Assembly (NCBI GenBank): GCA_040274725.1 | Contig: JBEMAQ010000021.1 | Span: forward strand, 1-64,000 | Source: Solibacillus sp040274725 | GTDB taxonomy: Bacteria; Bacillota; Bacilli; Bacillales_A; Planococcaceae | Direction: 5' to 3' | DNA: 64,000 bases | Part shown: piece after piece, positions 51,302-60,635 of the stretch | Layout of the letters: each line of letters starts with the position of its first letter | How positions within the stretch are numbered: the first letter of the stretch is position 1 | Position numbers and translations under genes: made by a program | The notes under the pieces: generated by a model | Told to the model about the DNA's origin: nothing | What the model saw: only the letters and a program-made list of their open reading frames with translations | Databases searched by the model: none

Positions 51302-52741
51302 ATGTTACAGTTACATGTAGAAAGTACAAAAAACCCAAAAATTTACCGTAAGCTACGCATTGATGAGGGACAAACATTATTTCAGCTCGATTATACACTT
51401 GTCGTGGCATTTGATTTATTTGAGTTAGAGGAATATAGCTATTTACTGCCGTTTAATAACGAGCTACGTGCGGTAGACGTGACGGAGGTTGGCGAGGAAC
51501 CGATTGCAAAGTGGCTCGCTGAAGTAGGAGATGAGCTCCTGTTTAGAGCAGATGAAACGTATGAAATTAGGGCTGTTGTCGAGCTTGTGACGGATGAGGC
51601 GCTTGAGTTAGATGAGTGCCTAGAGGGTGACGGCAATATTCTTACAAATCGCAAGAAAAAGGTCAAACTTGAGGAAGTCAATGCAGCGCTTGCTCTAAAG
51701 CCAATGCTAACGACAAATCCGCTCGAGCTAGACGATATGCTTGAGCCGGATTTTGAAACGTTATTGCAACTCTCAAGTGAGCTGAATAAATTAAAGCCGT
51801 GGAAGTATTTTGCCAATGAGCAAATTTTTGCGATTACACCGGAGGACTTTGATGAAACCTTTTTTATTTCTGTAATGGGTGCAGGAAATGAGGAGTTTGG
51901 TGTACTGATGTTTGATGCAGAGCTTGGCTATGCATCACTGAAAGAAATTTTGTCACAGCGCGAGCCCACGGAGGACTTTCGGTTGAATTTCAGTGCGCTA
52001 TCGGTGAATTTTGTTGATCGTCAGGAGCTAGAGGATGAGGACTATTTACTTGTGAAGGATTATGGTTTTAACTTTAGAGGGAAGAAAAATTGGCCACAGT
52101 TCCGCTCGTATTTTGCGGGGAATGTACCTGATGTACCGACCTATTCCGAAGTAGAAGTGATGAAAGTGCTGCTAACGGGCATCATCGGCATTACAGAATT
52201 AGCGAAGGCAGGTCGCCATTATCCAGAACTTGAGCCAGCGGTTTACCCAGCCTTTTATATTGACACATTAGGTCATGTGACAAAGCCGTATGTACTAGAA
52301 GTGAATGACAAGAAAAAGGGTACGATTGAAATTGAAATCAACGACCTAGAGCGTGTGCAATTTAAGCGGAAGCAAAAGGTTCAGCTGCACGTTGAATTTG
52401 AGATGTTTTATTTACCTTATCCAGTGAATGATGATGAGGAGGGAGGCCGTCCCTATTTTCCAGTAGTATGTGTGATGATGGACCGCATGACAGGCGAGGC
52501 GATGATGCATGATATATTGCCGTTTCCAAAGGTGCCGTTTACGCAGCAGCAAACATTTTGGAGGCTAATGATCGATTTCCCGGTGCGTCCGGAAAAAGTG
52601 TTTGTCACAAAGGAGATGAAGGAAGTACTGACACCGCTTGCAAAGGTACTGGGTGTGGAACTTGTGATGAGCGAGATGCCGAATGTTCAGGAATTTAAAG
52701 AATTTATGCTAAATATGCCACCTGATTTTGGAGAGGAATGA
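51302..52741 (+). CDS. pRiA4b ORF3-like / multi-domain protein of unknown function
   Basis: 479 residues, acidic, soluble. Residues 1-130 resemble the pRiA4b ORF3-like fold (KIYRKLRIDEGQTLFQLDYTLVVAF..., then YLLPFNNELRAVDV). The middle part (170-350) has KYFANEQIFAITPEDFDETFF and PYSEVEV-type segments; the last 110 residues (from VQFKRKQKVQ) include YFPVVCVMMDRMTGEAMMHD and PVRPEKVFVTKEM. I recall that combination in DUF6930/DUF7309-type proteins of Bacillales. No catalytic signature; function unknown. Monocistronic, between two strong terminators. Confidence 0.65.
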   Translation: MLQLHVESTKNPKIYRKLRIDEGQTLFQLDYTLVVAFDLFELEEYSYLLPFNNELRAVDVTEVGEEPIAKWLAEVGDELLFRADETYEIRAVVELVTDEALELDECLEGDGNILTNRKKKVKLEEVNAALALKPMLTTNPLELDDMLEPDFETLLQLSSELNKLKPWKYFANEQIFAITPEDFDETFFISVMGAGNEEFGVLMFDAELGYASLKEILSQREPTEDFRLNFSALSVNFVDRQELEDEDYLLVKDYGFNFRGKKNWPQFRSYFAGNVPDVPTYSEVEVMKVLLTGIIGITELAKAGRHYPELEPAVYPAFYIDTLGHVTKPYVLEVNDKKKGTIEIEINDLERVQFKRKQKVQLHVEFEMFYLPYPVNDDEEGGRPYFPVVCVMMDRMTGEAMMHDILPFPKVPFTQQQTFWRLMIDFPVRPEKVFVTKEMKEVLTPLAKVLGVELVMSEMPNVQEFKEFMLNMPPDFGEE

Positions 52742-52743
52742 TG

Positions 52744-52773
52744 AAAAGAGCTTGCCCGCGGGCAAGCTCTTTT
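52744..52773. terminator. Bidirectional terminator
   Basis: Perfect palindrome of two 15-base arms (AAAAGAGCTTGCCCG and complement) with A/T tracts at both ends, between convergent genes. Confidence 0.92.
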
Positions 52774-52782
52774 GCTTTTAGA

Positions 52783-53832
52783 TTACGCAGTCACTACCTG
52801 TTTCTCTTTAATACACGCAATAATCTCCTCGGCTACATTATGCGCGAGCTCAAGCTCTGATGTGAAGCCTACGCATGAGCAGTTCATTTCACCTAGAATG
52901 TACGTGTCGCTGCCATCCTCTTTTGTATCGAGGATGAAGTCAGCTGTCCAAATAAGCGGTAAGTCATAGCCACCAAGTAGGCCAATGATTTCTGGTAATT
53001 GATCTAGGAAGTCGTGTACAAGCTCAGCCCAGTCCTCAGGCTTGTCATAGCGGTACTGTGCGCCTGAGAATAATGTTGCACTGAACGCATCTGCATCTTC
53101 AGCAGGCTTTTTATGTACAACATTAATTGGTTTGTCACGTAGCATGAATAGGCGGATTTCTCCCTCTTTAATACGTGGTAAGAATGGCATATCTACGAGC
53201 ATGCCGTTTGCGCCAATAATATATTGCTCGCAAAATTTCATAAAGTCAGCAATTGTATGGTATTCAACGTGGTTGTCTTTTGCTTCTGTACATTTAATTT
53301 GTGCATCAAGAGGTACTGAGTCTGCCTCTTCTGGAAGCGCATCGACAAGTGACACACGCCAAATACCTTCACCTGTAGAGCCGCGATTTTGTTTCAGTAC
53401 ACGCTCGCCGCCTGTGAGTGATTTCGGAAATGTTGATTTGAATTCGTCGATTGTGTAGTACGCGAATGTATCTTCTGGAACAATCGTCGTGTTACGCAGC
53501 TTCACAAGTGCATCCTTCGCGCCGTAGCCGATCATCGCATCTGGATGTGGCATACCGATTACGCCTTCAGCACACAATTCACGCAACATATCGAAGTATT
53601 CTGCCTCGTGTGGCGAGTTCCCAGGATTAATACGAGAAACATACGCTACTGCATTTTCTTTTACATAGTTGAAAATCTCATCACGCTTTTCAATATCGAA
53701 GAAAATAACCTCTGCCTCTTGTCCGCGTTGTGCTAACGCATCCACCATTGGCATTGTATCGCGGCGATAGCCATCGGGACCTTTATCGCTCCCACCTTGT
53801 ACTTCAAAAAATACGACTTTTTTCATAAACAT
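52783..53832 (-). CDS. Cj0069-like ATP-grasp family protein
   Basis: 349 residues from ATG 53832 (AAAGGAG five bases upstream; ATG 53826 also possible). ATP-grasp features: GERVLKQNRGSTGEGIWRV near 135-153 (ATP loop), RIKEGEIRLFMLRDKPINV near 225, and the metal-site end YILGEMNCSCVGFTS near 320. Members ligate carboxylates with amino groups or are kinases. I recall this set as the Cj0069 family; the substrate is unknown. Two cysteines close to the metal site (NCSC) are notable. No neighbour on the same strand. Confidence 0.75.
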   Translation of the reverse strand: MFMKKVVFFEVQGGSDKGPDGYRRDTMPMVDALAQRGQEAEVIFFDIEKRDEIFNYVKENAVAYVSRINPGNSPHEAEYFDMLRELCAEGVIGMPHPDAMIGYGAKDALVKLRNTTIVPEDTFAYYTIDEFKSTFPKSLTGGERVLKQNRGSTGEGIWRVSLVDALPEEADSVPLDAQIKCTEAKDNHVEYHTIADFMKFCEQYIIGANGMLVDMPFLPRIKEGEIRLFMLRDKPINVVHKKPAEDADAFSATLFSGAQYRYDKPEDWAELVHDFLDQLPEIIGLLGGYDLPLIWTADFILDTKEDGSDTYILGEMNCSCVGFTSELELAHNVAEEIIACIKEKQVVTA

Positions 53833-54162
53833 CAGGACTCCTTTCGAATTAGGCTTACACAAATTATCATAACTTGGATTATCAGAAAAACTAGATATAA
53901 ATGTGGACAAAATGTTTCGAAATGCTATAACGGCGCGGTAAATTGCTCGTTTAATTCTTAGTTAGCTAGTAGAGATTATTATTTTTGAATAATAAAAATA
54001 AGTGATTTTTATCATTTTTCTGAATTGGCTAGTAATGCTATTTTCCGTGCTACTGTCAGATGTAAAAAATGTAGAAAATATGTAATACAATTAGAATTTT
54101 CTGTGATTTCGATCTACTTTATTGTAAAATAATCATTACTTTTACATGGAAGCTGGTGGGCT
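53833..54162. other. Intergenic stretch, divergent promoters
   Basis: About 330 AT-rich bases between divergent genes. A weak ATTATTTTTGAATAAT hairpin near 53980 is the only structure; no gene or operator could be supported. Confidence 0.45.
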
Positions 54163-55425
54163 ATGAGGAAGATTCACTACAGCTGGATTATTTTAGCTGT
54201 AACATTTTGTGCAATTATCGCGGCAGGCATTGTGCGCTCGGCATCTGGTGTCTTTATTGACCCATTTGAAATGGAGTTTGGTTGGGATCGCCCGTCGATT
54301 TCATTTGCCTTTGCCTTGTCTCTCTTTTTATATGGCTTATCCGGCCCATTTATGGCAGCGTTTGTTGAATTGTTCGGCTTAAAGCGCATGATGCTGTATT
54401 CAATGGGTGTGCTCGCGGCAGGGTTGTCGCTAACGTTTGTGATGGATAAAGAGTGGCAGCTGCTACTTATTTGGGGTGTCATGATTGGGCTTGGGAGCGG
54501 GCTATTTTTAACGGTGCTTAGCACGCAGGTTGCCAATCGCTGGTTTGTGAAGCGCCGCGGTCTTGCACTCGGTATTTTAACTGCGGCAACGGCAACAGGG
54601 CAGCTCGTACTCCTACCGGTCATTGCAATTTTTATTCAAAACTATTCGTGGCGCGCGGCGATTGGGCTAATTTTAACGTTGAGCTTGATTATGCTGCTTG
54701 TCATTGCGCTCTTTATGCGTAGTTTTCCGAAAGATATCGGGATTGCACCTTACGGACAGGAAGAAATGGTCGAACCGGTGCGTGCTTTCACTGGGCGCAA
54801 TCCGTTTAAAATGGCGGTCGGTTCACTCATAGAGGGGATGCGTCGCAAGGAATTTTGGCTACTTGCCGGAAGTTTCTTTATTTGCGGGCTATCGACGAGT
54901 GGACTGATTGGTACGCATTTTGTTTCATACTGCATTAGCTTTGGTATTCCGCTCGTTGTCGCGGCATCTATGTTAAGCTTTATGGGCATTTTTGATTTAA
55001 TTGGTACGACGTTATCGGGCTGGCTATCTGACCGCTTTGATAATCGTTGGTTATTATTTTGGTATTACATATTGCGCGGTGCGTCGCTTCTTATGCTACC
55101 GTTCGCACTTGCAAGCGGTTCGTATGTATGGCTTGTTGTGTTCTCCATTTTTTATGGGCTCGATTGGATTGCGACAGTACCGCCGACTGTCGCCCTAACG
55201 CGTGAGGCATTCGGTTTAGAAAAAAGTGCGATGATGTACGGCTGGATTGTCGCTGCGCACCAGGTTGGAGCAGGTGTTGCAGCATTTTCTGGCGGCGTTA
55301 TTTACAATATTTTCAGCTCTTATATGTGGGCATTTTTATTAGCAGGTGGCTTCTGTGTGCTTGCAAGTTTATTCGTGTTACTACTTAAAAAGCCAGTCAA
55401 AAGTGAAATGCCGAATGTAGCGTAA
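54163..55425 (+). CDS. MFS transporter, monocarboxylate/oxalate-formate-like
   Basis: 420 residues with 12 membrane helices. The conserved loop between helices 2 and 3 (VELFGLKRMMLYSMG) and ANRWFVKRRGLALGI near 125-139 are typical of the OFA/MCT group, which move organic acids. Helix 1 begins SWIILAVTFC. Start ATG 54163 has only a weak GGTGGG upstream. Single gene; substrate unknown. Confidence 0.85.
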   Translation: MRKIHYSWIILAVTFCAIIAAGIVRSASGVFIDPFEMEFGWDRPSISFAFALSLFLYGLSGPFMAAFVELFGLKRMMLYSMGVLAAGLSLTFVMDKEWQLLLIWGVMIGLGSGLFLTVLSTQVANRWFVKRRGLALGILTAATATGQLVLLPVIAIFIQNYSWRAAIGLILTLSLIMLLVIALFMRSFPKDIGIAPYGQEEMVEPVRAFTGRNPFKMAVGSLIEGMRRKEFWLLAGSFFICGLSTSGLIGTHFVSYCISFGIPLVVAASMLSFMGIFDLIGTTLSGWLSDRFDNRWLLFWYYILRGASLLMLPFALASGSYVWLVVFSIFYGLDWIATVPPTVALTREAFGLEKSAMMYGWIVAAHQVGAGVAAFSGGVIYNIFSSYMWAFLLAGGFCVLASLFVLLLKKPVKSEMPNVA

Positions 55426-55445
55426 TGCTAGGTTCGGCATTTTTT
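55406..55445 (+). terminator. Terminator of the MFS gene
   Basis: AAATGCCGAA/TTCGGCATTT arms with a T run; its 5' arm lies in the last codons of the gene. Confidence 0.85.
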
Positions 55446-55737
55446 ATCGTAAGATTAGCGTAATATAACATGATTTGTTAAAATGTAAAAATAAGGTAAA
55501 AATAGGACTAATTGATGATGCGTAAAATAAAAATATTGCACATATAATAACCGCATGGAATCGTGGCAAAATTGTGACGATAGGTAGCTATGAAAAAAAT
55601 ATATAAATAATGGGATTTTATTTCGTCATTTTCGGGAAAATGACTTATACTTGTATATTTGAATGAGTGAAAAGAGCGATTTGCTTTTTAAATTAAGAAC
55701 GAAAAGGACCGGCAACTAGCTGTTCGGAGGTATTACA
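55446..55737. other. Leader/promoter region of helD
   Basis: About 290 AT-rich bases. One small hairpin, GTCATTTT (55625-55632) with AAAATGAC (55637-55644), lies close to promoter-like TTATACTTGTATATT. No gene seen. Confidence 0.45.
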
Positions 55738-57954
55738 ATGGAACAAACAATTTGGCAGCAGGAGCAGGCACACTTATCAGCGATTCATGAGCTGTTAGGC
55801 TTGCATATTGCAGCACTGAAAACACAACTAAGTAAACAAAAGGGCGAAATCGTTGAAGAGCGGACATTTGCATCAGCAGAATTTAATGATGTATCTGGTG
55901 AGAACGCAATTCAGTTCTCGCAAATGCTACAAACAATGCAGCTACGTGAGCGTGAATATTTAAACGTGAGCGAGCAATTAGCAAAAAGCGAGATGCTCTA
56001 TAAAAGCCCTTATTTTGGACGCATTACAATTGAAAATGAGCTAGGAGAGCAGGAGCATCTGTATATTGGACTTTCAACATTCCGTGAGCCTATAAGTGAT
56101 GATGTCGTTATTTTTGACTGGCGTGCACCCATTTCAAGCTTGTTTTATGAAAATAAAGTGGGCCCGTCGCGTTATCAAATTCCGGACGGTGAATTTATTG
56201 AAGTTGTCATTGAAGGACGCCGCCAATATAAGGTGAAGTATGACAAGCTCATGCAGGTGTTTGATGCGGATATTTATATTGGTGATGATGTGCTCCAAGG
56301 ATTGCTTGCTGATACCGCGAAGGAAAAAATGAAATCAATTGTTGCGACGATTCAAAGTGACCAAAATGCGGTCATCCGCTCGACAAATAAGGAAAACTTA
56401 ATCGTACTGGGGCCTCCGGGCAGTGGCAAGACGTCGGTGGCGATGCAGCGAATTGCGTTTCTTCTATATGAATACCGCCAAACGATGAATGCACGCAGCA
56501 TTTTACTCATTTCGCCCTCGGACCTGTTTAATGATTATATTTCGAATGTCTTACCAGAGCTAGGCGAGGAAAATGTGCAGCATACGACCTATTACCGTCT
56601 GCTACGCGATATGAAATTGACGAGCTACACTTGCGAGACGAATTACGAAAACATTGAACGTCTGCAAAAAGCGAGCGTGGCAGCGCGCGAGCATTACGCG
56701 TTCAAAGGCTCGCATAAATATGTGAAGCAGTTACTTAGTTATATCGACAGCGTGAAAAAGAGCGGCATGCCATTTTACAATTTGAAAATGGGTGAGGAAA
56801 TGTTTATTTCTGCGCGCAAGCTGTCGCATTTATTTTATGAGAAGTTTGCGGGGCTAGATACAGATTTTCGTTTGAAAAAAATTCGGACGCTGCTAGAAAA
56901 CCAGCTACGAGAACGGAAGAGTCGTGAGCTAAAGGAGCGTCTAAAAGAGCTGCGTGCCGTGACGCGTTATATCGGCTCAGATAACGAGCTTGAACAGCAG
57001 GCAAATAGTGAGCTCGCAAAGCGCTACGGGAAATTAGAGCGCACAATCGAGACATTAGGCTTTGTCAATGTGCATAAAATGTATATGCAGTCACTAACGT
57101 TTAAAAATGACAATCTATTCACACAGGAAATCGCAGAAAAAACAGCTACAAGCTTGAAACAAAGACGACTTTATTATGAGGATCTTGCGCCAATCATGTA
57201 TTTGAATGCGGTCGTAAAGGGATTGTATGTCAATAATCAAATTAAGCATATCGTCATCGATGAAATTCAGGATTATTCATACTTACAGCTACTGACGATT
57301 AAAGCATTGCATCCAAAAGCGCACTACTCGCTACTAGGAGACCGCAATCAAATCGTTCATCCGCAAATGAAGGATTCGCTTGCCGCACCGCTTGCGAAGC
57401 ATTTCCGCGTCGTCGAACTGAATAAATCATACCGCTCAACAAATGAAATTACCGATTATATGAGCGCGATTTTAAATCATACGACGACATTGTCACTTGG
57501 TGTGGCAGGGGAGAAGCCGCTTGTAATTGAAACGCAAAACCGTGCGGAAACAGTGAACCGCCTGCTTGCTACACATTATACAGAGGGAGATAGCTTTGTA
57601 CTGCTTTGTAAAAACCACGCGGCATGTGAGGCGCTTTATATGGAGCTGAAGTCTGTTGTACCAGATGTGCAGTTAATGACGGAGCAGCAAAAGCTTTATA
57701 CAAAGGGCATTCTCATTATGCCAGGCTATATGGCGAAGGGCTTTGAGTTTACGACAGTTGTATTAGCGGATGCAGATGTAGCGACATACCACGAGGAAAT
57801 GGATGCGTATTTACTTTATACAATTGCCTCGCGTGCGACGCGCCAATTATTTTTCCTAACAGCAGGCAAGTTGCCAAAAGCACTTGCGCAAGTAGGCGAA
57901 CAGTATTATCGTAAAGAAGGGAACGTTCAGAGCGAGAAAAGCGTTCTAAAGTAA
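55738..57954 (+). CDS. helD: HelD-like RNA polymerase recycling ATPase (UvrD-related)
   Basis: 738 residues. N-terminal coiled coil (1-100), the DWRAPISSLFYE segment near 136-147, Walker A GPPGSGKTSVAMQR near 225-238, the Walker B-like HIVIDEIQDYSYLQL near 502, GDRNQIVHP, LNKSYRSTNEI and the late GYMAKGFEFTTVVL helicase motif. The inserted coiled region (about 330-430) and missing DNA-helicase arms fit HelD, which pulls stalled RNA polymerase from DNA and bound nucleic acid. CGGAGG precedes the ATG. Confidence 0.9.
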   Translation: MEQTIWQQEQAHLSAIHELLGLHIAALKTQLSKQKGEIVEERTFASAEFNDVSGENAIQFSQMLQTMQLREREYLNVSEQLAKSEMLYKSPYFGRITIENELGEQEHLYIGLSTFREPISDDVVIFDWRAPISSLFYENKVGPSRYQIPDGEFIEVVIEGRRQYKVKYDKLMQVFDADIYIGDDVLQGLLADTAKEKMKSIVATIQSDQNAVIRSTNKENLIVLGPPGSGKTSVAMQRIAFLLYEYRQTMNARSILLISPSDLFNDYISNVLPELGEENVQHTTYYRLLRDMKLTSYTCETNYENIERLQKASVAAREHYAFKGSHKYVKQLLSYIDSVKKSGMPFYNLKMGEEMFISARKLSHLFYEKFAGLDTDFRLKKIRTLLENQLRERKSRELKERLKELRAVTRYIGSDNELEQQANSELAKRYGKLERTIETLGFVNVHKMYMQSLTFKNDNLFTQEIAEKTATSLKQRRLYYEDLAPIMYLNAVVKGLYVNNQIKHIVIDEIQDYSYLQLLTIKALHPKAHYSLLGDRNQIVHPQMKDSLAAPLAKHFRVVELNKSYRSTNEITDYMSAILNHTTTLSLGVAGEKPLVIETQNRAETVNRLLATHYTEGDSFVLLCKNHAACEALYMELKSVVPDVQLMTEQQKLYTKGILIMPGYMAKGFEFTTVVLADADVATYHEEMDAYLLYTIASRATRQLFFLTAGKLPKALAQVGEQYYRKEGNVQSEKSVLK

Positions 57955-57982
57955 ATGAACTTCAAAATTGTAGGAGCGTAAT

Positions 57983-58798
57983 ATGGAAAATATCGATTTT
58001 ATTTTATTAGTAAAGCATTTCATTATCGGACTTGTGCAAGGGTTTACCGAGCCGATTCCGGTATCATCAAGCGGTCACGTCATGATCGCGAGTGAAATTT
58101 TAGGGTTAGGTGAGCAAGGCTTTATGTTCGCCATCCTAACAAATACGGCGTCACTGCTAGCGATTATGTTTATTTACCGTGAGGACATTATTCGTCTTAT
58201 TACAGGCTTCCTGCTGTATATCAAGACGCGCGACCGCCGTTATAAGAGTGATTTTAATTTCGCGCTATGCGTCATTATCGGCTCGATTCCAGCCGGTGTA
58301 CTTGGTATTCTCTTGAGTGATTATATCGCGGACAATGTCAGTATGACGGTTATTGCCATCATGCTATTTGTGACAGGTATTGCATTATGGCTAATCCGCA
58401 ATATGCGCGGCACAAAGCGCGACGGCGATTTAACGAAAAAGGACGCATTTCTTGTTGGTCTTGGTCAAGCAGTTGCCCTAACACCAGGGATTAGCCGCTC
58501 AGGTGCAACAATCATCTCAGCAATCGCAGTTGGGCTAAACCAGGAAACAGCACTGCGCTTCTCATTCATGCTGTACATCCCTGTCAGCCTTGGTGGGGTT
58601 GTGCTAGGTGTTAGCGACTTTATGGCGGAGCCAAACAAAATGGAGTTAGCACTACCATACTCGGTGACATTTATTGCAACATTATTTATGACTTACTTTG
58701 CGATGCGTTGGTTTATGGGCATTATGAAAAACGGAAAATTACACTACTTTACATACTACTGTTTCTTAGTGGGTATTTTATTGTTAATTTTCTTTTAA
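57983..58798 (+). CDS. uppP: Undecaprenyl-diphosphatase
   Basis: 271 residues, about eight membrane helices. Signature 1: LVQGFTEPIPVSSSGHVMI near 17-35 (usual E-G-x-T-E-[FW]-L-P-[IV]-S-S-T-G-H, so the first Glu region is slightly changed); signature 2: TPGISRSGATI near 168-178. It releases undecaprenyl phosphate for cell-wall synthesis and gives bacitracin tolerance. GGAGCG before the ATG, 28 bases after helD. Confidence 0.9.
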   Translation: MENIDFILLVKHFIIGLVQGFTEPIPVSSSGHVMIASEILGLGEQGFMFAILTNTASLLAIMFIYREDIIRLITGFLLYIKTRDRRYKSDFNFALCVIIGSIPAGVLGILLSDYIADNVSMTVIAIMLFVTGIALWLIRNMRGTKRDGDLTKKDAFLVGLGQAVALTPGISRSGATIISAIAVGLNQETALRFSFMLYIPVSLGGVVLGVSDFMAEPNKMELALPYSVTFIATLFMTYFAMRWFMGIMKNGKLHYFTYYCFLVGILLLIFF

Positions 58799-58807
58799 TG
58801 GACGAAG

Positions 58808-58849
58808 CTACGTTATCTTTCTCTGAGAGAAGGGTGACGTAGTTTTTTT
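58808..58849 (+). terminator. Terminator of uppP
   Basis: CTACGT/ACGTAG outer arms, inner CTT-CTC pairs, long T run. Confidence 0.8.
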
Positions 58850-58864
58850 GTGCTATAGAGTAGC

Positions 58865-58893
58865 TTGACAATTGAGTCAAAATTAGATTTAAT
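58865..58893 (+). promoter_or_regulatory. Sigma-A promoter of the marR-MFS operon
   Basis: Consensus TTGACA (58865-58870), 17 bases, TTTAAT (58888-58893), 40 bases before the MarR start. Confidence 0.7.
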
Positions 58894-58915
58894 TAGTTAG
58901 CTTAACTAACTAATT
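58891..58915. promoter_or_regulatory. Palindromic MarR operator overlapping the -10
   Basis: AATTAGTTAG-CTTAA-CTAACTAATT: perfect 10-base arms. The left arm overlaps the -10 box and the palindrome covers the start site, so bound repressor would block transcription of its own operon. Confidence 0.7.
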
Positions 58916-58933
58916 TTACAAAGGGATGATTAC

Positions 58934-59347
58934 ATGTCTTTCTTTCTACAACTTCACCGCTTTCATAAGCGCTACACAGCGAATTTGACGACGTTACTCG
59001 CGCCGTATCAGCTGTCGATGTCCAATTGGTCACTGCTGCATTACGCGGCGACGCATGAGCGCGTGACGACGACGCAAATGGCCAAGTATTGGGATGTCGA
59101 GAAGCCGACTGTCTCCGCGAATGTCAAAGCACTTGTGCAACTGGAGCTATTAACAGCGGAACCCGGTGAGGATAAACGTGAGAAATATTTACAGCTTACG
59201 AAAAAAGGTGAGCAGCTCCATGCGGAAGTTGCACCGCAAATAGAGCAGTTTAAGGCGCAGCTACTAATAGTTCTTCCGAGTGAGCAGCAGCAATTATTTA
59301 AACAGACACTGAGCGAGATGGAAAGCTTACTGCGAGGTGACGAATGA
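58934..59347 (+). CDS. MarR-family regulator
   Basis: 137 residues. Winged helix: MSNWSLLHYAATHERVTTTQ, MAKYWDVEKPTVSANVKALV, then wing PGEDKREKYLQLTKKGEQ. AAAGGGATG precedes the ATG. The stop overlaps the MFS gene start (ATGATGA), so repressor and pump are coupled. A perfect palindrome at its own promoter suggests autorepression relieved by a pump substrate. Confidence 0.92.
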   Translation: MSFFLQLHRFHKRYTANLTTLLAPYQLSMSNWSLLHYAATHERVTTTQMAKYWDVEKPTVSANVKALVQLELLTAEPGEDKREKYLQLTKKGEQLHAEVAPQIEQFKAQLLIVLPSEQQQLFKQTLSEMESLLRGDE

Positions 59348-60519
59348 TGAAGGAACCGATTTGGACGAAGGATTTTATTATTGTATCGGTCATTAATTTT
59401 ATTTCTATTTTAACGTTTTTCCTATTAATGGTGACAATCGCAAGTTACTCGGTTGAAACATACCATGTCTCAACGAGTATCGCGGGGCTTGTGTCGAGTA
59501 TTTTCATTATCGGGACATTGCTTGGACGTCTTGGTGCGGGGCGCTATATTGCCACGATTGGTCCACAGCGGATGCTACTCATTGGGCTCGTGGCGTTTTT
59601 CGTCACAACCTCACTTTATTTATTACAGTGGGGCGTAGGCTTTTTACTAGCGATTCGTCTACTGCAAGGGATTGCAGTCGGTACTATCGGTACAGCAACA
59701 GGGACGATTGTGGCATATATTTTACCAGCATCACGCAAGGGCGAGGGCATCGGTTATTTTAGCCTAAGTGCCATTTTAGCCACGGCAATTGGTCCATTTA
59801 TCGGCATGTTTTTCATGAAGCTTGATAACGGCTTTGATCTAATTTTCTATACAAATGTCGCATTATCATTAGTTATCTTAATCGGCTATTTCTTCGTGAA
59901 GATTTCGATTACAATGAAGGCACCTACTGCAGCAGAGGAGAAATTATCACTGCTTGAAAAATTTATTGAGCCAAAAGCAGTGCCAATTTCTTTTGTCGCG
60001 CTCTTAGTCGGCTTTGCGTATTCTGGTGTGATGTCGTTTATTACGTTTTATGCTGAGGAGATTCATTTAGTCGACGCGGCGAGTTATTTCTTTTTGGCAT
60101 ACGCAGTCATTGTTGTGTTGTCGCGCCCATATACAGGCAAGCTAATGGATATGCGCGGTCCAAATCTGATTGTTTATCCGTGTCTTGCGATATTTGCTAT
60201 TGGGATGGTGCTGTTTAGTCAAGCGACTGCTGGCTGGATGCTACTGCTTGCAGCGGCGTGTTTCGGCCTTGGCTATGGCAACTTCAACTCAATCGCGCAA
60301 ACAATTGCGGTTAAATCAACGGAGCCGCACCGCTTCGGACTTGCCACATCGACGTATTTTATTTTGTATGATTTAGGGCTTGGCATTGGGCCATTTATTT
60401 TAGGGATGATTGAGCCACATACAACGTACGAAATGATTTTCGCCGCGATGGTACCCATTATTTTGATTTGCCTACCGCTGTATTATGTACTTGTCGGTCG
60501 CAAACAAAAATTAACGTAA
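59344..60519 (+). CDS. MFS efflux transporter
   Basis: 391 residues, 12 membrane helices. Motif A-like GRLGAGRYIATIGPQRMLLIG after helix 2, motif C-like segments in helix 5 (GIAVGTIGTATGTIVAYI). MarR-linked single-component pumps of this type usually export drugs or toxic metabolites. It overlaps marR by 4 bases and has GAGGTGA upstream. Confidence 0.88.
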   Translation: MMKEPIWTKDFIIVSVINFISILTFFLLMVTIASYSVETYHVSTSIAGLVSSIFIIGTLLGRLGAGRYIATIGPQRMLLIGLVAFFVTTSLYLLQWGVGFLLAIRLLQGIAVGTIGTATGTIVAYILPASRKGEGIGYFSLSAILATAIGPFIGMFFMKLDNGFDLIFYTNVALSLVILIGYFFVKISITMKAPTAAEEKLSLLEKFIEPKAVPISFVALLVGFAYSGVMSFITFYAEEIHLVDAASYFFLAYAVIVVLSRPYTGKLMDMRGPNLIVYPCLAIFAIGMVLFSQATAGWMLLLAAACFGLGYGNFNSIAQTIAVKSTEPHRFGLATSTYFILYDLGLGIGPFILGMIEPHTTYEMIFAAMVPIILICLPLYYVLVGRKQKLT

Positions 60520-60540
60520 TGATGTAATAAAATTACTAAG

Positions 60541-60588
60541 AATACGCGTATATATACTTAAAAGTCACATAAGTATTGTACGCGTATT
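60541..60588. repeat. Inverted repeat with MluI-like ACGCGT cores
   Basis: AATACGCGTA (60541-60550) and TACGCGTATT (60579-60588), perfect 10-base arms; ACTT (60556-60559) and AAGT (60571-60574) extend the dyad. No T run follows. It lies 48 bases before the aminotransferase ATG: operator or leader hairpin. Confidence 0.5.
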
Positions 60589-60635
60589 TAAAAAGTGATA
60601 AAATTTTGAAAATTATAAATAAGGGAAGATATAAC

